From assembly GCA_965263485.1 (NCBI GenBank), contig CBDHHO010000004.1, positions 1,674,001 to 1,738,000 on the forward strand: DNA of 64,000 nt, read 5' to 3'. Positions 33,565 through 42,166 of the stretch are shown piece after piece. A model generated the notes under the pieces. It was given only the letters and a program-made list of their open reading frames with translations. It was not told where the DNA came from and searched no databases. Source of the DNA: Haliotispira sp965263485 (GTDB lineage Bacteria; Spirochaetota; Spirochaetia; SP-2023). The stretch's first letter is position 1. Each line of letters opens with the position of its first letter. The position numbers and the translations under genes were made by a program.

Positions 33565-34167
33565 TCAGCTCTCCTTAATATATTTGCCGCGAACGATCCA
33601 GATGATGGCTCCCAACAGGAAAAATGCACTGGACGGCATAGCCATGATGGTCCACTTGGGCATTTGATAAAAACCGAATATCGGCTGGTTCAAGAAGGTC
33701 CCAGAGCCAAACAGTTCACGGACTATGGCAATAATTACCAATACCACCATGTAACCAAAGCCGGAAGTCAGACCATCCCACAGCGACAGAATGGGTGGAT
33801 TAGACAAGGCAAAGGCTTCGGCACGGCCCATGATGATACAGTTGGTAATAATCAGACCGACATAGGGCCCGAGCACTTTACTGGCATCCGGAAAGTAAGA
33901 CTTGAGGATCATATCTACAATTACCACATAGGTGGCAATAATTAGTGTCTGGACGATCATACGCACTTTGAAAGGAATCAACCCCTTGAGCAGAGACACG
34001 GTCAGGTTACTCAATCCGGTTACAAACATTACACCAAAGGTCATAATTAGGGTATTCCCCAAATTGTTGGTTACTGCCAGAGTGGAGCAAATACCCAGAA
34101 TCTGAATAAAGATCGGGTTTTGAAACCAGAGGTTATTCCTTAGCACGGTTAGAGGTGAATCAAACAT
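33565..34167 (-). CDS. nqrD: Na+-translocating NADH:quinone reductase subunit D
   Basis: A 200-residue six-helix subunit: NPIFIQILGICSTLAVTNNL, MFVTGLSNLTVSLLK, VRMIVQTLIIATYVVIVD, GLIITNCIIMGRAEAFAL, VRELFGSGTF and MPSSAFFLLGAIIWIVR. These match NqrD rather than RnfE. The cluster cysteines (GICS, TNC) are present. ATG 34167 has GGGAG 10 bp upstream; TTG at 34173 is an alternative. Confidence 0.93.
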   Translation of the reverse strand: MFDSPLTVLRNNLWFQNPIFIQILGICSTLAVTNNLGNTLIMTFGVMFVTGLSNLTVSLLKGLIPFKVRMIVQTLIIATYVVIVDMILKSYFPDASKVLGPYVGLIITNCIIMGRAEAFALSNPPILSLWDGLTSGFGYMVVLVIIAIVRELFGSGTFLNQPIFGFYQMPKWTIMAMPSSAFFLLGAIIWIVRGKYIKES

Positions 34168-34198
34168 TCTCAAAATTCTCCCTTACAGCTTCCTGATG

Positions 34199-34214
34199 AT
34201 TTTTAGAGGTGCCC
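34199..34214. mobile_element. MITE-like terminus inside the nqr operon
   Basis: ATTTTTAGAGGTGCCC lies in the 69-bp gap between nqrC and nqrD. No matching left end is present. The operon order is intact, so it is a solo end or a deletion scar. Confidence 0.5.
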
Positions 34215-34236
34215 TTGACTTTATGCATGCCAAGCC

Positions 34237-34839
34237 TCAAATTTCCCGGAGCTCTTTGATGGCATCGTTGACAATGATGGCAAAGGCTGTTGAAGTAAGA
34301 GTCGCTCCGGAGATCGCATCAAAGGCACTGTTATCGCGATTGCTGCTGTAGGTACCGCCGGCAGAAGGAGTCATGCTGATCTCAGCTCCAATTTTTTCTC
34401 CGCGAAACTGCTCTTGAAACTCCTTCTCGGAAATGCGCCCACCCAAGCCTGGAGTTTCTTTTTGCTCGGTGATCGAGAGACCTATAATCTCAGAAACATC
34501 TTCGTTTACGGCGATAATGCCGTTGATCCGGTCCCATAATCCCATACCGCTGTACTGTAATATTTTTATTTTCTGGCCATTGAGAGTGATTTCTTCCAAT
34601 TGGGACATTTCTGCCGGAGTTTTGCCAAATTGGGACTCAAAGGCTTTGACCGGTTCTTCACTCAGGTTCAAGCCCAAGGCCGCCAAGGTCGCTCTAGCCA
34701 GCTCTTCCTGCTGGTTTAAGATCACCCGTGGCTTGGTGGAGTGGTAGATCCAGGCCAAGGCCAGAACCAATACGAATGTCAACGCAAAAGTAAAAACTGT
34801 GCTGTAGGCAAAGTTTTCCCGGAAATCTTCTTCTTTCAC
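34237..34839 (-). CDS. nqrC: Na+-translocating NADH:quinone reductase subunit C
   Basis: A 200-residue protein with one N-terminal helix (FAYSTVFTFALTFVLVLALAW) and a periplasmic FMN-binding domain. The flavinylation motif is DAISGATLTS, where Thr carries covalent FMN; TPGLGGRISEKEF is also conserved. Start taken at GTG 34839 because AAGGAG lies just upstream and the helix follows at once; a longer in-frame reading overlaps nqrB. At 200 residues it is closer to RnfG than to the usual 250-260 of NqrC. Confidence 0.9.
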   Translation of the reverse strand: MKEEDFRENFAYSTVFTFALTFVLVLALAWIYHSTKPRVILNQQEELARATLAALGLNLSEEPVKAFESQFGKTPAEMSQLEEITLNGQKIKILQYSGMGLWDRINGIIAVNEDVSEIIGLSITEQKETPGLGGRISEKEFQEQFRGEKIGAEISMTPSAGGTYSSNRDNSAFDAISGATLTSTAFAIIVNDAIKELREI

Positions 34840-34849
34840 AAGAATCTCC

Positions 34850-35851
34850 TTATGCTTGGGCTGCCGCGACAGCGGCCTTCTTTTTTTTCTTAATGGGGGC
34901 CACTGCGTTTGGTGCGTTGGGAAAGAATTCGTCAATCCACGGAGCAAACACATTAGCCACCAGAATGCCAAAGCTGGTACCTTCGGGAAAGGACGGGGCG
35001 AAGTAGCGCACCAACACCGTAACCAAGCCGAAGATGATCCCATAAAACCACAGCGAGGGACGTTTCTTCGGCGCACTGATCGGGTCAGTCAGCATGAACA
35101 CGCAGACAAACAGAAAGCTGCCGGAGAAGGTTCCGATGACGGGGTCAATGGCCGGGCTCAGGCTGTGAATGTTTAGTACCTGGGGGGCGAACAGAATTGA
35201 GGGAATCAGGAAGCCGATCAGGCCGCTGAGCATCAAACGCCAGCTGGCAGTATTGGTGTAGAGCAGGTAGAAAGCACCCAGAATGACCAGCGCGATAACA
35301 CCTTCGCCAATCGAAGAACTGTGCAGCCCAAACAGCAGATCGAACCACCAAGCCTTGCCGGTGGTGCTGAGATCGGTGAGACTGCCCAGGTCTGTTCCGG
35401 CGCGAATTTGCATCAGGGGGGTAGGATTGGTGGTGCCATCAAAGTTTAGGCCGAAATTCCCGGGCATAAACCACTGGGAGGTCATTGGTCCGGGGAAGGT
35501 CAGGTACATCAGAACACGTCCGGTGATGGCTGGATTGAACAGATTGCGTCCGAAGCCGCCAAAAACCATTTTGGCCAGAATTACGGCCAGAATGATGCCT
35601 ACGGGAACCAGCCATAGAGATAGAGCAGGGGGCATGCCCATGGCGTACAAAACAGAGCTGACTAGGACTGCTTCGGAAACTTTTTTCTTTGGGGCCGTGT
35701 ACTTTAAATACAGGTATTCCGTCAGGATCCCGGCTGCGACCGAGACCAGAACAATCAGTAAGCTGCGCCAACCATATAAATAAATGGACCACACTACGAT
35801 CGGTGCAAGGGCATACAGCACCTTACGCATCATGGGCTGCTTTTGAAACAT
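34850..35851 (-). CDS. nqrB: Na+-translocating NADH:quinone reductase subunit B
   Basis: A 333-residue, about ten-helix protein of the NqrB/RnfD family: VSEAVLVSSVLYAMGMPPAL, AKMVFGGFGRNLFNPAITGR, GVIALVILGAFYLLYT, FLFVCVFMLTDPISAP. The covalent-FMN site, normally DxxSGAT, reads DGTTNPTPL: the Thr is retained but GA is NP. The C-terminus is a Lys/Ala-rich tail. It is first of four genes (B, C, D, E). nqrA and nqrF, or rnfC and rnfB, are not in the window. AGGAGG precedes the ATG. Confidence 0.88.
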   Translation of the reverse strand: MFQKQPMMRKVLYALAPIVVWSIYLYGWRSLLIVLVSVAAGILTEYLYLKYTAPKKKVSEAVLVSSVLYAMGMPPALSLWLVPVGIILAVILAKMVFGGFGRNLFNPAITGRVLMYLTFPGPMTSQWFMPGNFGLNFDGTTNPTPLMQIRAGTDLGSLTDLSTTGKAWWFDLLFGLHSSSIGEGVIALVILGAFYLLYTNTASWRLMLSGLIGFLIPSILFAPQVLNIHSLSPAIDPVIGTFSGSFLFVCVFMLTDPISAPKKRPSLWFYGIIFGLVTVLVRYFAPSFPEGTSFGILVANVFAPWIDEFFPNAPNAVAPIKKKKKAAVAAAQA

Positions 35852-35895
35852 GGGCTGCTTTCCTCCTCAATCTCTAGCAAAACAAATAATGTTAT

Positions 35896-35969
35896 AGGAA
35901 CCTCTAAAAATTCGCTCTTCCTGCGAAGCTATTTGGGAGCGAGGAAGTGAGGCCGAAGAATACTTTGTT
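35896..35969. mobile_element. MITE-like element, truncated left copy
   Basis: AGGAACCTCTAAAAATTCGC starts at 35896 and the interior runs to the next element at 35970, repeating its first 90 bp (GCGAAGCTATTTGGGAGCGAG). It looks like an older copy into which the 35970 element inserted. Confidence 0.65.
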
Positions 35970-36128
35970 GGGGACCTCTAAAAATTCGCTTTTGTCTTCT
36001 TGCGAAGCTATTTTGGAGCGAGGAAGTGAAGCCGAAGAATACTTTGTTGTATTGTAAGGCTTTACTGACAAAACTGTTCGTTTCAAAAGAGCGAGCAAGA
36101 GCGCAGAATGGAATTTTTAGAGGTCCCC
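35970..36128. mobile_element. Complete MITE-like element with TGTT target duplication
   Basis: 159 bp from GGGGACCTCTAAAAATTCGC to GAATTTTTAGAGGTCCCC, flanked by TGTT at 35966-35969 and at 36129-36132. No coding capacity. It sits inside an older copy upstream of nqrB. Confidence 0.88.
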
Positions 36129-36189
36129 TGTTGTATATTATACAGGCTTGCTTCAGCATGGAAGAAAATGCAAGCCGCACAAGAGGCAG

Positions 36190-36318
36190 TAAGCGCTGGA
36201 GAACGGGGAAGGCCCGTGCGCAGCCAAGCCCGACCTTTCGCAAAGAGCCTGCCGCCTCTTCTGGGGAAGCTGTTCGTTTCAAAAGAGCGAGCACAAAATG
36301 GAATTTTTAGAGGCGCCC
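36190..36318. mobile_element. MITE-like remnant with array-type interior
   Basis: The right end GAATTTTTAGAGGCGCCC finishes at 36318. The interior has GCGCTGGAGAACGGGGAAGG, CCCGTGCGCAGCCAAGCCCG and GCAAAGAGCCTGCCGCC. The CCGTGCGCAGCC part is also the core of the 66-bp array unit, so it links the two repeat families. It cuts off the gene at 36319. Confidence 0.6.
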
Positions 36319-36398
36319 TTCATTGGACCTACCGGATTGCTGGCCGACAAGGCTAAGATCGGCAGTGCAGTGAATGCGAGTACCAGCAAAATTTTCAC
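36319..36398 (-). pseudogene. Signal-peptide stub of a lost secreted protein
   Basis: GTG 36398 with GGAGAT 7-8 bp upstream encodes (M)KILLVLAFTALPILALSAS followed by NPVGPMKGA, a complete signal peptide with an AxA-like cleavage site. The frame then enters the MITE-like end at 36318. The rest of the gene is missing. The start signals are too good for chance, so this is the 5' end of a gene deleted by or with the element. Confidence 0.6.
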
Positions 36399-36470
36399 AA
36401 CAAATCTCCTCTGGGAGTTTCAAAGACGCTTATCTGAAACTTGAAACGAGTATACCAAAAGTAACCGGCA

Positions 36471-36499
36471 TTGACAATAACGATGGGCCGTACTAGAAT
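36471..36499 (+). promoter_or_regulatory. Promoter of rplM-rpsI
   Basis: TTGACA at 36471, a 17-bp spacer and TAGAAT at 36494, 84 bp before the rplM ATG. It is the strongest sigma-70-type match I see in the window, which suits a ribosomal protein operon. Confidence 0.75.
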
Positions 36500-36582
36500 C
36501 CCAGCCCTGCCCGTTATGGCATCCACTCAGCATCCAATCAAAAGTCTGGCGTTGCTTCGCGCCTGCAATTGTTAGGAATACC

Positions 36583-37014
36583 ATGAAAACACTCTATGTC
36601 AAACCGCAGAAGAACCGGAAAAAATGGTTCATTATCGATGCGGAAAATCAACCACTCGGTCGCGTAGCAATGAAAGCGGCCTATATCCTGCGCGGCAAAC
36701 ACAAAGTTCACTATGTTCCTTATCACGATTTGGGAGACCAGGTGATCATTATTAACGCTGCAAAGGTTGGTCTGAGTGGCAATAAGGTCCGCAATAAATT
36801 TTATTACGAGCATTCCGGTTTTCCCGGTGGCTTGAAAGTTATGAATTATCAGAAACTGGCGGAACGTCGTCCCTTGGCGCCAATTGAAAAGGCCGTCAAA
36901 GGCATGCTGCCCAAAGGGCCGCTGGGCCGCGAAATCTTTCGCAATCTGCGTGTCTATACTGATGCCCGGCATCCGCACGGCAGTCAGAACCCCACTCCGC
37001 TTACTGTGAAATGA
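36583..37014 (+). CDS. rplM: 50S ribosomal protein L13
   Basis: A 143-residue L13: WFIIDAENQPLGRVAMKAAYILRGKHK, GDQVIIINAAKVGLSGNK, GLKVMNYQKLAERRPLAPIEKAVKGMLPKGPLGREIFRNLRVYTDARHPH (in parts). Full length for the family. Cotranscribed with rpsI after 46 bp, the usual bacterial pair. Confidence 0.97.
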   Translation: MKTLYVKPQKNRKKWFIIDAENQPLGRVAMKAAYILRGKHKVHYVPYHDLGDQVIIINAAKVGLSGNKVRNKFYYEHSGFPGGLKVMNYQKLAERRPLAPIEKAVKGMLPKGPLGREIFRNLRVYTDARHPHGSQNPTPLTVK

Positions 37015-37060
37015 GCCACAGCACAAACTTTAGGTGCCCTCCATATAAGGAATTGAGACT

Positions 37061-37456
37061 ATGGCAATAAACAACTTAGCCCAGGCAGTTGGCCGACGCA
37101 AAACATCAATCGCCCGTGTCTACCTGCGTAAAGGCAGCGGCAAGATTCAAATCAATCGGCAGGAGTTGGCAAGCTACTTTCCCATTGAGAGCCAGCGCTC
37201 TAAATTGCAGCGTCCGCTGCGCGCCTGTGATGCCGATACTTCGTTTGACATCTACATCAATGTTTCCGGCGGTGGCAAGAGTGGCCAGATAGGAGCCTGC
37301 ATCCATGGTATCGCTCGTGCTTTGGTAGCTTTCAGTGCTGAAAATCGAGGGGTACTGCACTCAAACGGTCTGCTGACTCGCGACCCGCGTATGGTCGAGC
37401 GCAAAAAGTACGGTCAGCGCGGTGCGCGTCGCAGTTTCCAGTTTTCAAAGCGTTAA
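37061..37456 (+). CDS. rpsI: 30S ribosomal protein S9
   Basis: A 131-residue S9: AVGRRKTSIARVYLRKGSGK, VSGGGKSGQIGACIHGIARAL, LTRDPRMVERKKYGQRGARRSFQFSKR with the invariant basic tail that reaches the decoding site. Full length. A degenerate MITE-like element begins at the stop codon, so the native terminator has been displaced. Confidence 0.97.
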   Translation: MAINNLAQAVGRRKTSIARVYLRKGSGKIQINRQELASYFPIESQRSKLQRPLRACDADTSFDIYINVSGGGKSGQIGACIHGIARALVAFSAENRGVLHSNGLLTRDPRMVERKKYGQRGARRSFQFSKR

Positions 37457-37538
37457 GAGAACCTCCCAAAATTTTTCGTTGTCTTTTTGCCGAGCTTGTC
37501 TGTCCAAGAACGAAGAATCGAAATTTTTGGCGCCGCCC
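37457..37538. mobile_element. Degenerate MITE-like element after rpsI
   Basis: GAGAACCTCCCAAAATTTTT at the left and AAATTTTTGGCGCCGCCC at the right are inverted versions of each other with changes from the consensus. An 82-bp old copy between two essential convergent genes, where it may act as a terminator hairpin. Confidence 0.5.
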
Positions 37539-37596
37539 TTAATTTGTGCGGCCTTACCTTAGAGTGCTCGCCAGGAAGAGTGCTCGCCAGGAATCT

Positions 37597-39621
37597 TCAC
37601 TTGCGGCGGGCCAGATACTCGACCAAGGTCTCGGCAACTTCCCGCCCCATGCGCCCCACTTGGGCCAGTTCTTTGGCATCGACACCGGCCAGCGCCTCCA
37701 GTGAGCCGTAGTGATGCAGCAGTGCAGCGCTGCGCTTCTTGCCCATGCCTGGAACATTTTCCAGCACGCTGTCCGAAACCCGCTTTTGATAACGTTGCCG
37801 GTTTTTGCCGTGGGCATAGCGATGCGTTTCGTCCCGCACTTGTTGCAACAGCTTGAGTCCGGGGTGTCCGGATGGCAGATTTAACGACAGGCGACGCTGT
37901 GAATAATCATCGGCGACTTCATCTTGGAATGGCAGATTGGGAAAGAACAATATTTCCTCGCGCTTGGCCAAACCGACCAGGGGAATTGTCAGGTCCAGCG
38001 AACGAAGTATTTCGGCTGCGGCGTTGACTTGCCCCTGGCCACCGTCAATCATAATCAAGTCAGGTATTTCGGCTCCTTCGTTGAGCAGGCGGGTATACCG
38101 TCGCGATACCGCTTCCTGAATGGAGGCAAAATCATCGATCCGGCCCTCAGTGCTGTGCAAATTGAAACTCCGGTACTGTTCTTTGACCGCGAGACCGGAG
38201 CGGAACACCACCAGAGAGGCCACCGGGGCGTAGCCCTCCATGTGGGAAATATCAAAGCCCTCGATGTATTCGGGCAGTTCGTCCAGTTCGAGGGCGGCTT
38301 GCAGCTCATCCAGCATCAGGCCACGCCCCTGATAGCGCAACCACAGTTGCTGCTCGCGAATCGCGTTTTCTCTGGCCCGGAGCAGCAGCAAGCGGTCGTT
38401 CTGTCCTTCACTTTCAGTCGCAGCAGCTCGTTTAGAAGAATCGCGCGCCGGGCAGAAGGGCCGAATAACAAAGCGTCTGCCGCGCTGCTGTTCCAGTAAT
38501 TGCAAGAACAATTCCAACTCATTCCAGTCGATATCCAATTCCGGCAAATGCAGTTCGTCCGGCAGCTGCTGGTTATTTTCCAAGTAGTACTGGCACAGAA
38601 ACTCAACTAGGACACTGCTCATTGTCATTTTGCGCTGCCGGGCCGCGTTCAGCAGGGAGCCTCCTGAGAGGCCGGGATCCTGCGTCTCATGCGGCTTTGC
38701 ATCCTGCCCGCTTCCCCCGGCATTGAGCAGATAGCGGCTGGAGTAGTGGTGATGGCCCAGCAGCTTGCCCTGACGCAACAACAGCACGGTAAAAAAATAA
38801 TAGTCTTCCAGTTGCAGCATGGCGAGGTAGTCGCGCCCCACTTCGGGGCGCTCTTGCAGCTCCATACTCTGAGACTGTTGCAGGTTCTGAAGACTGCGCA
38901 ACTGATTGCGCAGTCGTGCAGCCTCTTCAAAGCGCAACTCCGCCGAGGCCCGGCGCATATCGCGCTCCAGTTCCTGCTCCAGTTTTCTGTTGGCACCTTG
39001 TAACAGGTGCTTGGCCCGCTGCACCTGGCGGCGGTACTCCTCCGGACTGACTGCGCCGATGCAGGGCCCCGGGCACTGTTTCATGTGATAGTAGAGGCAG
39101 GGATTACTGCGCATACGCAGCTGCCCTTTGCAGCGGCGCAGCGGAAACAATTCGTTGAGCAATTGCAACGTGGTTTCCAATTGCATCCCGTCGGGATAGG
39201 GACCAAAATACTGCGAGCCGTCTTGCTTGATCTGCCGGGTTTTGAAGATGCGCGGATATTTGTCGTGGGTGATACAGATCAGCGGGTAGGTCTTGTCATC
39301 TTTGAGTTGGATATTGTAACGCGGCCTGTGTTTTTTGATCAGGTTGTTTTCCAGAATCAGTGCCTCGTAGTCGTTGGCGCAGAGCAGTACTTCTATCCGG
39401 GCTACCTTGCGCCGCAGCATCTCGGTTTTGAGGTCTTTATTGCCGGTAAAATACGAGCGCACCCGGCGTTTGAGGTTTCCGGCCTTGCCAATGTAGAGTA
39501 CTTGCGAAGCGTGACTGTGCATTAGGTAGACGCCGGGCTGGTCGGGCAAGTCTGCCAGATCCCGCTTAAGGTCTTCCGGCAGATCTCCCTCACTTTCTGT
39601 ACTGAAAACTTTTGGGGGCAT
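37597..39621 (-). CDS. uvrC: Excinuclease ABC subunit C
   Basis: A 674-residue UvrC, the dual-incision nuclease of nucleotide excision repair. The GIY-YIG domain is at about 25-110 (PGVYLMHSHASQVLYIGKAGNLKRRV). The cysteine-rich segment is PCLYYHMKQCPGPCIG, the UVR domain about 215-250, the RNase H-like domain has EGFDISHMEG and MIDGGQGQVNAAAEIL, and a helix-hairpin-helix pair lies at 615-665 (ENVPGMGKKRSAALLHHYGS). Slightly longer than usual because of Gln/Ser-rich linkers. The stop is close to the S9-adjacent element. Confidence 0.97.
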   Translation of the reverse strand: MPPKVFSTESEGDLPEDLKRDLADLPDQPGVYLMHSHASQVLYIGKAGNLKRRVRSYFTGNKDLKTEMLRRKVARIEVLLCANDYEALILENNLIKKHRPRYNIQLKDDKTYPLICITHDKYPRIFKTRQIKQDGSQYFGPYPDGMQLETTLQLLNELFPLRRCKGQLRMRSNPCLYYHMKQCPGPCIGAVSPEEYRRQVQRAKHLLQGANRKLEQELERDMRRASAELRFEEAARLRNQLRSLQNLQQSQSMELQERPEVGRDYLAMLQLEDYYFFTVLLLRQGKLLGHHHYSSRYLLNAGGSGQDAKPHETQDPGLSGGSLLNAARQRKMTMSSVLVEFLCQYYLENNQQLPDELHLPELDIDWNELELFLQLLEQQRGRRFVIRPFCPARDSSKRAAATESEGQNDRLLLLRARENAIREQQLWLRYQGRGLMLDELQAALELDELPEYIEGFDISHMEGYAPVASLVVFRSGLAVKEQYRSFNLHSTEGRIDDFASIQEAVSRRYTRLLNEGAEIPDLIMIDGGQGQVNAAAEILRSLDLTIPLVGLAKREEILFFPNLPFQDEVADDYSQRRLSLNLPSGHPGLKLLQQVRDETHRYAHGKNRQRYQKRVSDSVLENVPGMGKKRSAALLHHYGSLEALAGVDAKELAQVGRMGREVAETLVEYLARRK

Positions 39622-39800
39622 ATCCTTCTCGTTTCCCGATCAATAATGATCACTAACTGTATCGAAAATTGAGCTTAAGGTCCATCATACTAAGGCATAC
39701 TAAAAGGGAATACTGCTCTTTTATTTAGAATTGCTGTATGAGATAAAATCCTTCGCTTTGCCAGGCAGTGCAGCGAGCCAGCTGCTCCTGTAGTCTTTGC

Positions 39801-39829
39801 TTGACAGGAAGCCCGGACCGGGGCACAAT
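39801..39829 (+). promoter_or_regulatory. Promoter upstream of the MsmK/UgpC-like gene
   Basis: TTGACA at 39801, a 17-bp GC-rich spacer with the inverted repeat CCCGG/CCGGGG, and CACAAT at 39824. It ends 79 bp before the ATG. The rest of the uvrC-ABC interval (39622-39800) shows no gene. Confidence 0.55.
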
Positions 39830-39907
39830 GGCTGTTATAACCTGACCCGTTGAGAGGGTGCAGAGCAATGGATGGGCAGTTGACTGTCCGAGACAAGGAG
39901 ACTTCTT

Positions 39908-41026
39908 ATGGCAGAAGTGATTTTACAGGATATTACCAAGGTCTATGATGGCAATGTGACCGCAGTCGAGAAATCGAATATACATATTAACAACAGGGAA
40001 TTTGTGGTGCTGGTCGGCCCTTCGGGCTGTGGTAAAACCACTACCCTGCGTATGATTGCCGGGCTGGAAGAAATTACCGGCGGCGATTTGCTCATTGACG
40101 GTAAGCGCGTCAACGACGTACAGCCCAAAGATCGCGACATCGCCATGGTGTTCCAGAATTATGCCCTCTACCCCCACATGTCGGTTTACGACAACATGGC
40201 TTTCGGCCTGAAAATCCGCAAATTCGCCAAGAGCGAAATTGAGCGCCGTGTACAGGAGGCCGCCGGCATCCTGCACCTCAAAGAACTACTCGAACGCAAG
40301 CCCAAGGCGCTCTCCGGTGGTCAGCGCCAACGTGTAGCCTTAGGTCGCGCCATCGTGCGTCATCCCAAAGTCTTTTTGTTTGACGAACCGCTCTCCAACT
40401 TGGACGCCAAGCTGCGCGTTCAGATGCGCACCGAGATTTCCGCCCTGCACAATCGCCTGCAGGCAACCATGATCTATGTGACCCACGACCAAATTGAGGC
40501 CATGACCATGGGCGACAAAATCGTTGTAATGAAGGATGGTCAGATCCAGCAGATCGGCAGCCCGATGGAGTTATACAATACGCCGTGCAACCGCTTTGTC
40601 GCCGCTTTTATCGGCTCGCCACCTATGAATATTGTGTCGGCCAAGGTGAACGAAGAAGATGGGAAACTGATTGTCGATGAAGGTGGCCTGCGCTCCGAGG
40701 TTCCCGCAACAGTTGTCGAAAAACTGCGTTCCTATGTAGGCAAAGAAGTTCTGGTCGGTTTGCGGCCTGAAGATGTCAAGCATGGCGGCTCTTCCAGCCA
40801 TGGCAGTATCCGAGCCAAGGCCGAAGTTATCGAGCCGTTGGGTGCTGAGACTCATGTTTATCTGAACACAGGCAAACACCAGTTCATCGTGCGCCTGGAG
40901 CCAGATGCCCAGATTGCGGTCGGCGATGAAGTGGTCTGTACTCCGGTGCAGGAAAAGCTGCATTTTTTTGATTTGCAAACCGAGCTGTCCCTGCTGAACG
41001 GAGATAAAGCTCCGAAACAGGGCTGA
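39908..41026 (+). CDS. Carbohydrate ABC transporter ATPase, MsmK/UgpC/MalK type
   Basis: A 372-residue ATPase: Walker A GPSGCGKT, Q-loop FQNYALYPHMS, signature LSGGQRQRVALGRAIVRHP, Walker B VFLFDEPLSNLDAKLR, and H-loop THDQIEAMTMGDKIVVM. A C-terminal regulatory OB domain (about 240-360) contains GLRPEDVKHGG and EVIEPLGAETHVYL. No permease or binding-protein gene is adjacent. In many bacteria one such ATPase serves several sugar importers, which would suit an orphan location. Specificity unknown. Confidence 0.93.
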   Translation: MAEVILQDITKVYDGNVTAVEKSNIHINNREFVVLVGPSGCGKTTTLRMIAGLEEITGGDLLIDGKRVNDVQPKDRDIAMVFQNYALYPHMSVYDNMAFGLKIRKFAKSEIERRVQEAAGILHLKELLERKPKALSGGQRQRVALGRAIVRHPKVFLFDEPLSNLDAKLRVQMRTEISALHNRLQATMIYVTHDQIEAMTMGDKIVVMKDGQIQQIGSPMELYNTPCNRFVAAFIGSPPMNIVSAKVNEEDGKLIVDEGGLRSEVPATVVEKLRSYVGKEVLVGLRPEDVKHGGSSSHGSIRAKAEVIEPLGAETHVYLNTGKHQFIVRLEPDAQIAVGDEVVCTPVQEKLHFFDLQTELSLLNGDKAPKQG

Positions 41027-41145
41027 GACAGGCATAGCTGTTTCAACAGCAGCACCAAGAGCAGGTCTCCGGTCCTCGCAGGCGGGGCTGTCTTTTGTGT
41101 TCGTGGATTTCCGCATGAGCTTTCCCACGAGAATCCAAACCATAA

Positions 41146-41270
41146 GGGCAGCTCTGAAAATCCCAATTTTGCATGGACTTGCGATCTTTCCCGTGGGAAT
41201 GGTACAATCGCTCTGCTTTGCCGCAGCGATTGTACCATCTTTCTGTGGTGGGGAATTTTTAGAGGTTCCC
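41146..41270. mobile_element. MITE-like element, divergent left end
   Basis: The left end GGGCAGCTCTGAAAATCCC is at 41146 and a good right end GAATTTTTAGAGGTTCCC finishes at 41270, 125 bp. The interior has GACTTGCGATCTTTCCCGTG and GGTACAATCGC. Flanks do not match. Confidence 0.6.
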
Positions 41271-41364
41271 TGAAGAAACAACGAGTTCCAACCGAAAAAT
41301 AATAGTCAGCACCAAAGAAAACCATGAGACAGCTGAAACGCAAGACTTGGGTAATAATATAGGA

Positions 41365-42027
41365 ATGAAGAGAGAACGCAAAAATCTGGCAATGATAAAG
41401 CGGGGGTTGGTGCTGGTATTGCTGGCCCTTCCTTTATTTTCCATGCGCCCTGATACAACGTTTCTGCCTTCACTGCAGGCTTATCGCTATATTTATGCCG
41501 AGCAATATTATAAATTGTATCGTCGCAATTTATATTATTATCCGAAAGATATTATGGCCAATATCGGCTATTTATTGGCTGCGCGTTCTGCACCCTTTGT
41601 CAATCCTTTAAACGCTTTGGCAAAAATTAAAGACAAAACGAACTGGAAGTATTATCAAGCATTATTTTTTATGCATGTAAACCTGATGTTGGTCCAGGAA
41701 CACATGAATCTGGCCGACCGCTTTGACAAATACAATGCCTATTTTTACAACGCGCCGTGGCGGCGCAGCAACTTGGATGCGCTCGGCAAAGCTGAAAAGT
41801 ACTACAAGGTCGCCCTGACTTTCTGGCCAGAGGTGCTACGCTGGGCCGGGGAAGCCAGTAAACCGGAGTATCGGTGGCTGGACTTGTACGGGATCGCCGA
41901 CTGGCAGACAGAGTTGGCCAATATCAAAAGCCAGACCATTGATTACGAAGCGGTTATCCAACGGGATTTAAAGCGTTTGCAGCAGGTGCGGGCCGAGTTC
42001 CAAAACATGGATCAAGACACCTATTGA
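41365..42027 (+). CDS. Conserved hypothetical exported protein
   Basis: About 220 residues. A hydrophobic N-terminal segment (MIKRGLVLVLLALPLFSM) suggests export or membrane anchoring; if ATG 41392 is the start this is a regular signal peptide. The rest is helix-rich with many Tyr and Trp (YRYIYAEQYYKLYRRNLYYYP, NTNWKYY-like, APWRRSNLDALGKAEKYYKVAL), reminiscent of TPR-like proteins conserved in treponemes. Function unknown. Start uncertain. It is followed after 140 bp by an exported YHS protein. Confidence 0.65.
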   Translation: MKRERKNLAMIKRGLVLVLLALPLFSMRPDTTFLPSLQAYRYIYAEQYYKLYRRNLYYYPKDIMANIGYLLAARSAPFVNPLNALAKIKDKTNWKYYQALFFMHVNLMLVQEHMNLADRFDKYNAYFYNAPWRRSNLDALGKAEKYYKVALTFWPEVLRWAGEASKPEYRWLDLYGIADWQTELANIKSQTIDYEAVIQRDLKRLQQVRAEFQNMDQDTY

Positions 42028-42059
42028 AAACTGTCTGGAATTTCCATTCCGAGCTTGGA

Positions 42060-42082
42060 CCACGTTCTTTTTAGAGGTTCCC
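42060..42082. mobile_element. Solo MITE-like right end
   Basis: TTTTTAGAGGTTCCC ends at 42082, between the hypothetical gene and the YHS gene. No left end is visible within 150 bp. Confidence 0.5.
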
Positions 42083-42166
42083 AACAGATTCTTACAGCCC
42101 ACAAAGCTTTCCATAAAAAAACCGGGTGTAGACTTGGCTAATCCAATCTGGGAAGAGGAGGTTTTT

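Noticed and set aside
34840..35076. Longer N-terminus for NqrC
   Set aside because: It overlaps nqrB and its translation is shadow sequence; a good AAGGAG site precedes GTG 34839.
32957..35851. Rnf complex (RnfD-G-E-A)
   Set aside because: Subunits D and E match Nqr-specific segments better than Rnf. The lengths of B and C keep some doubt, which is stated in the findings.
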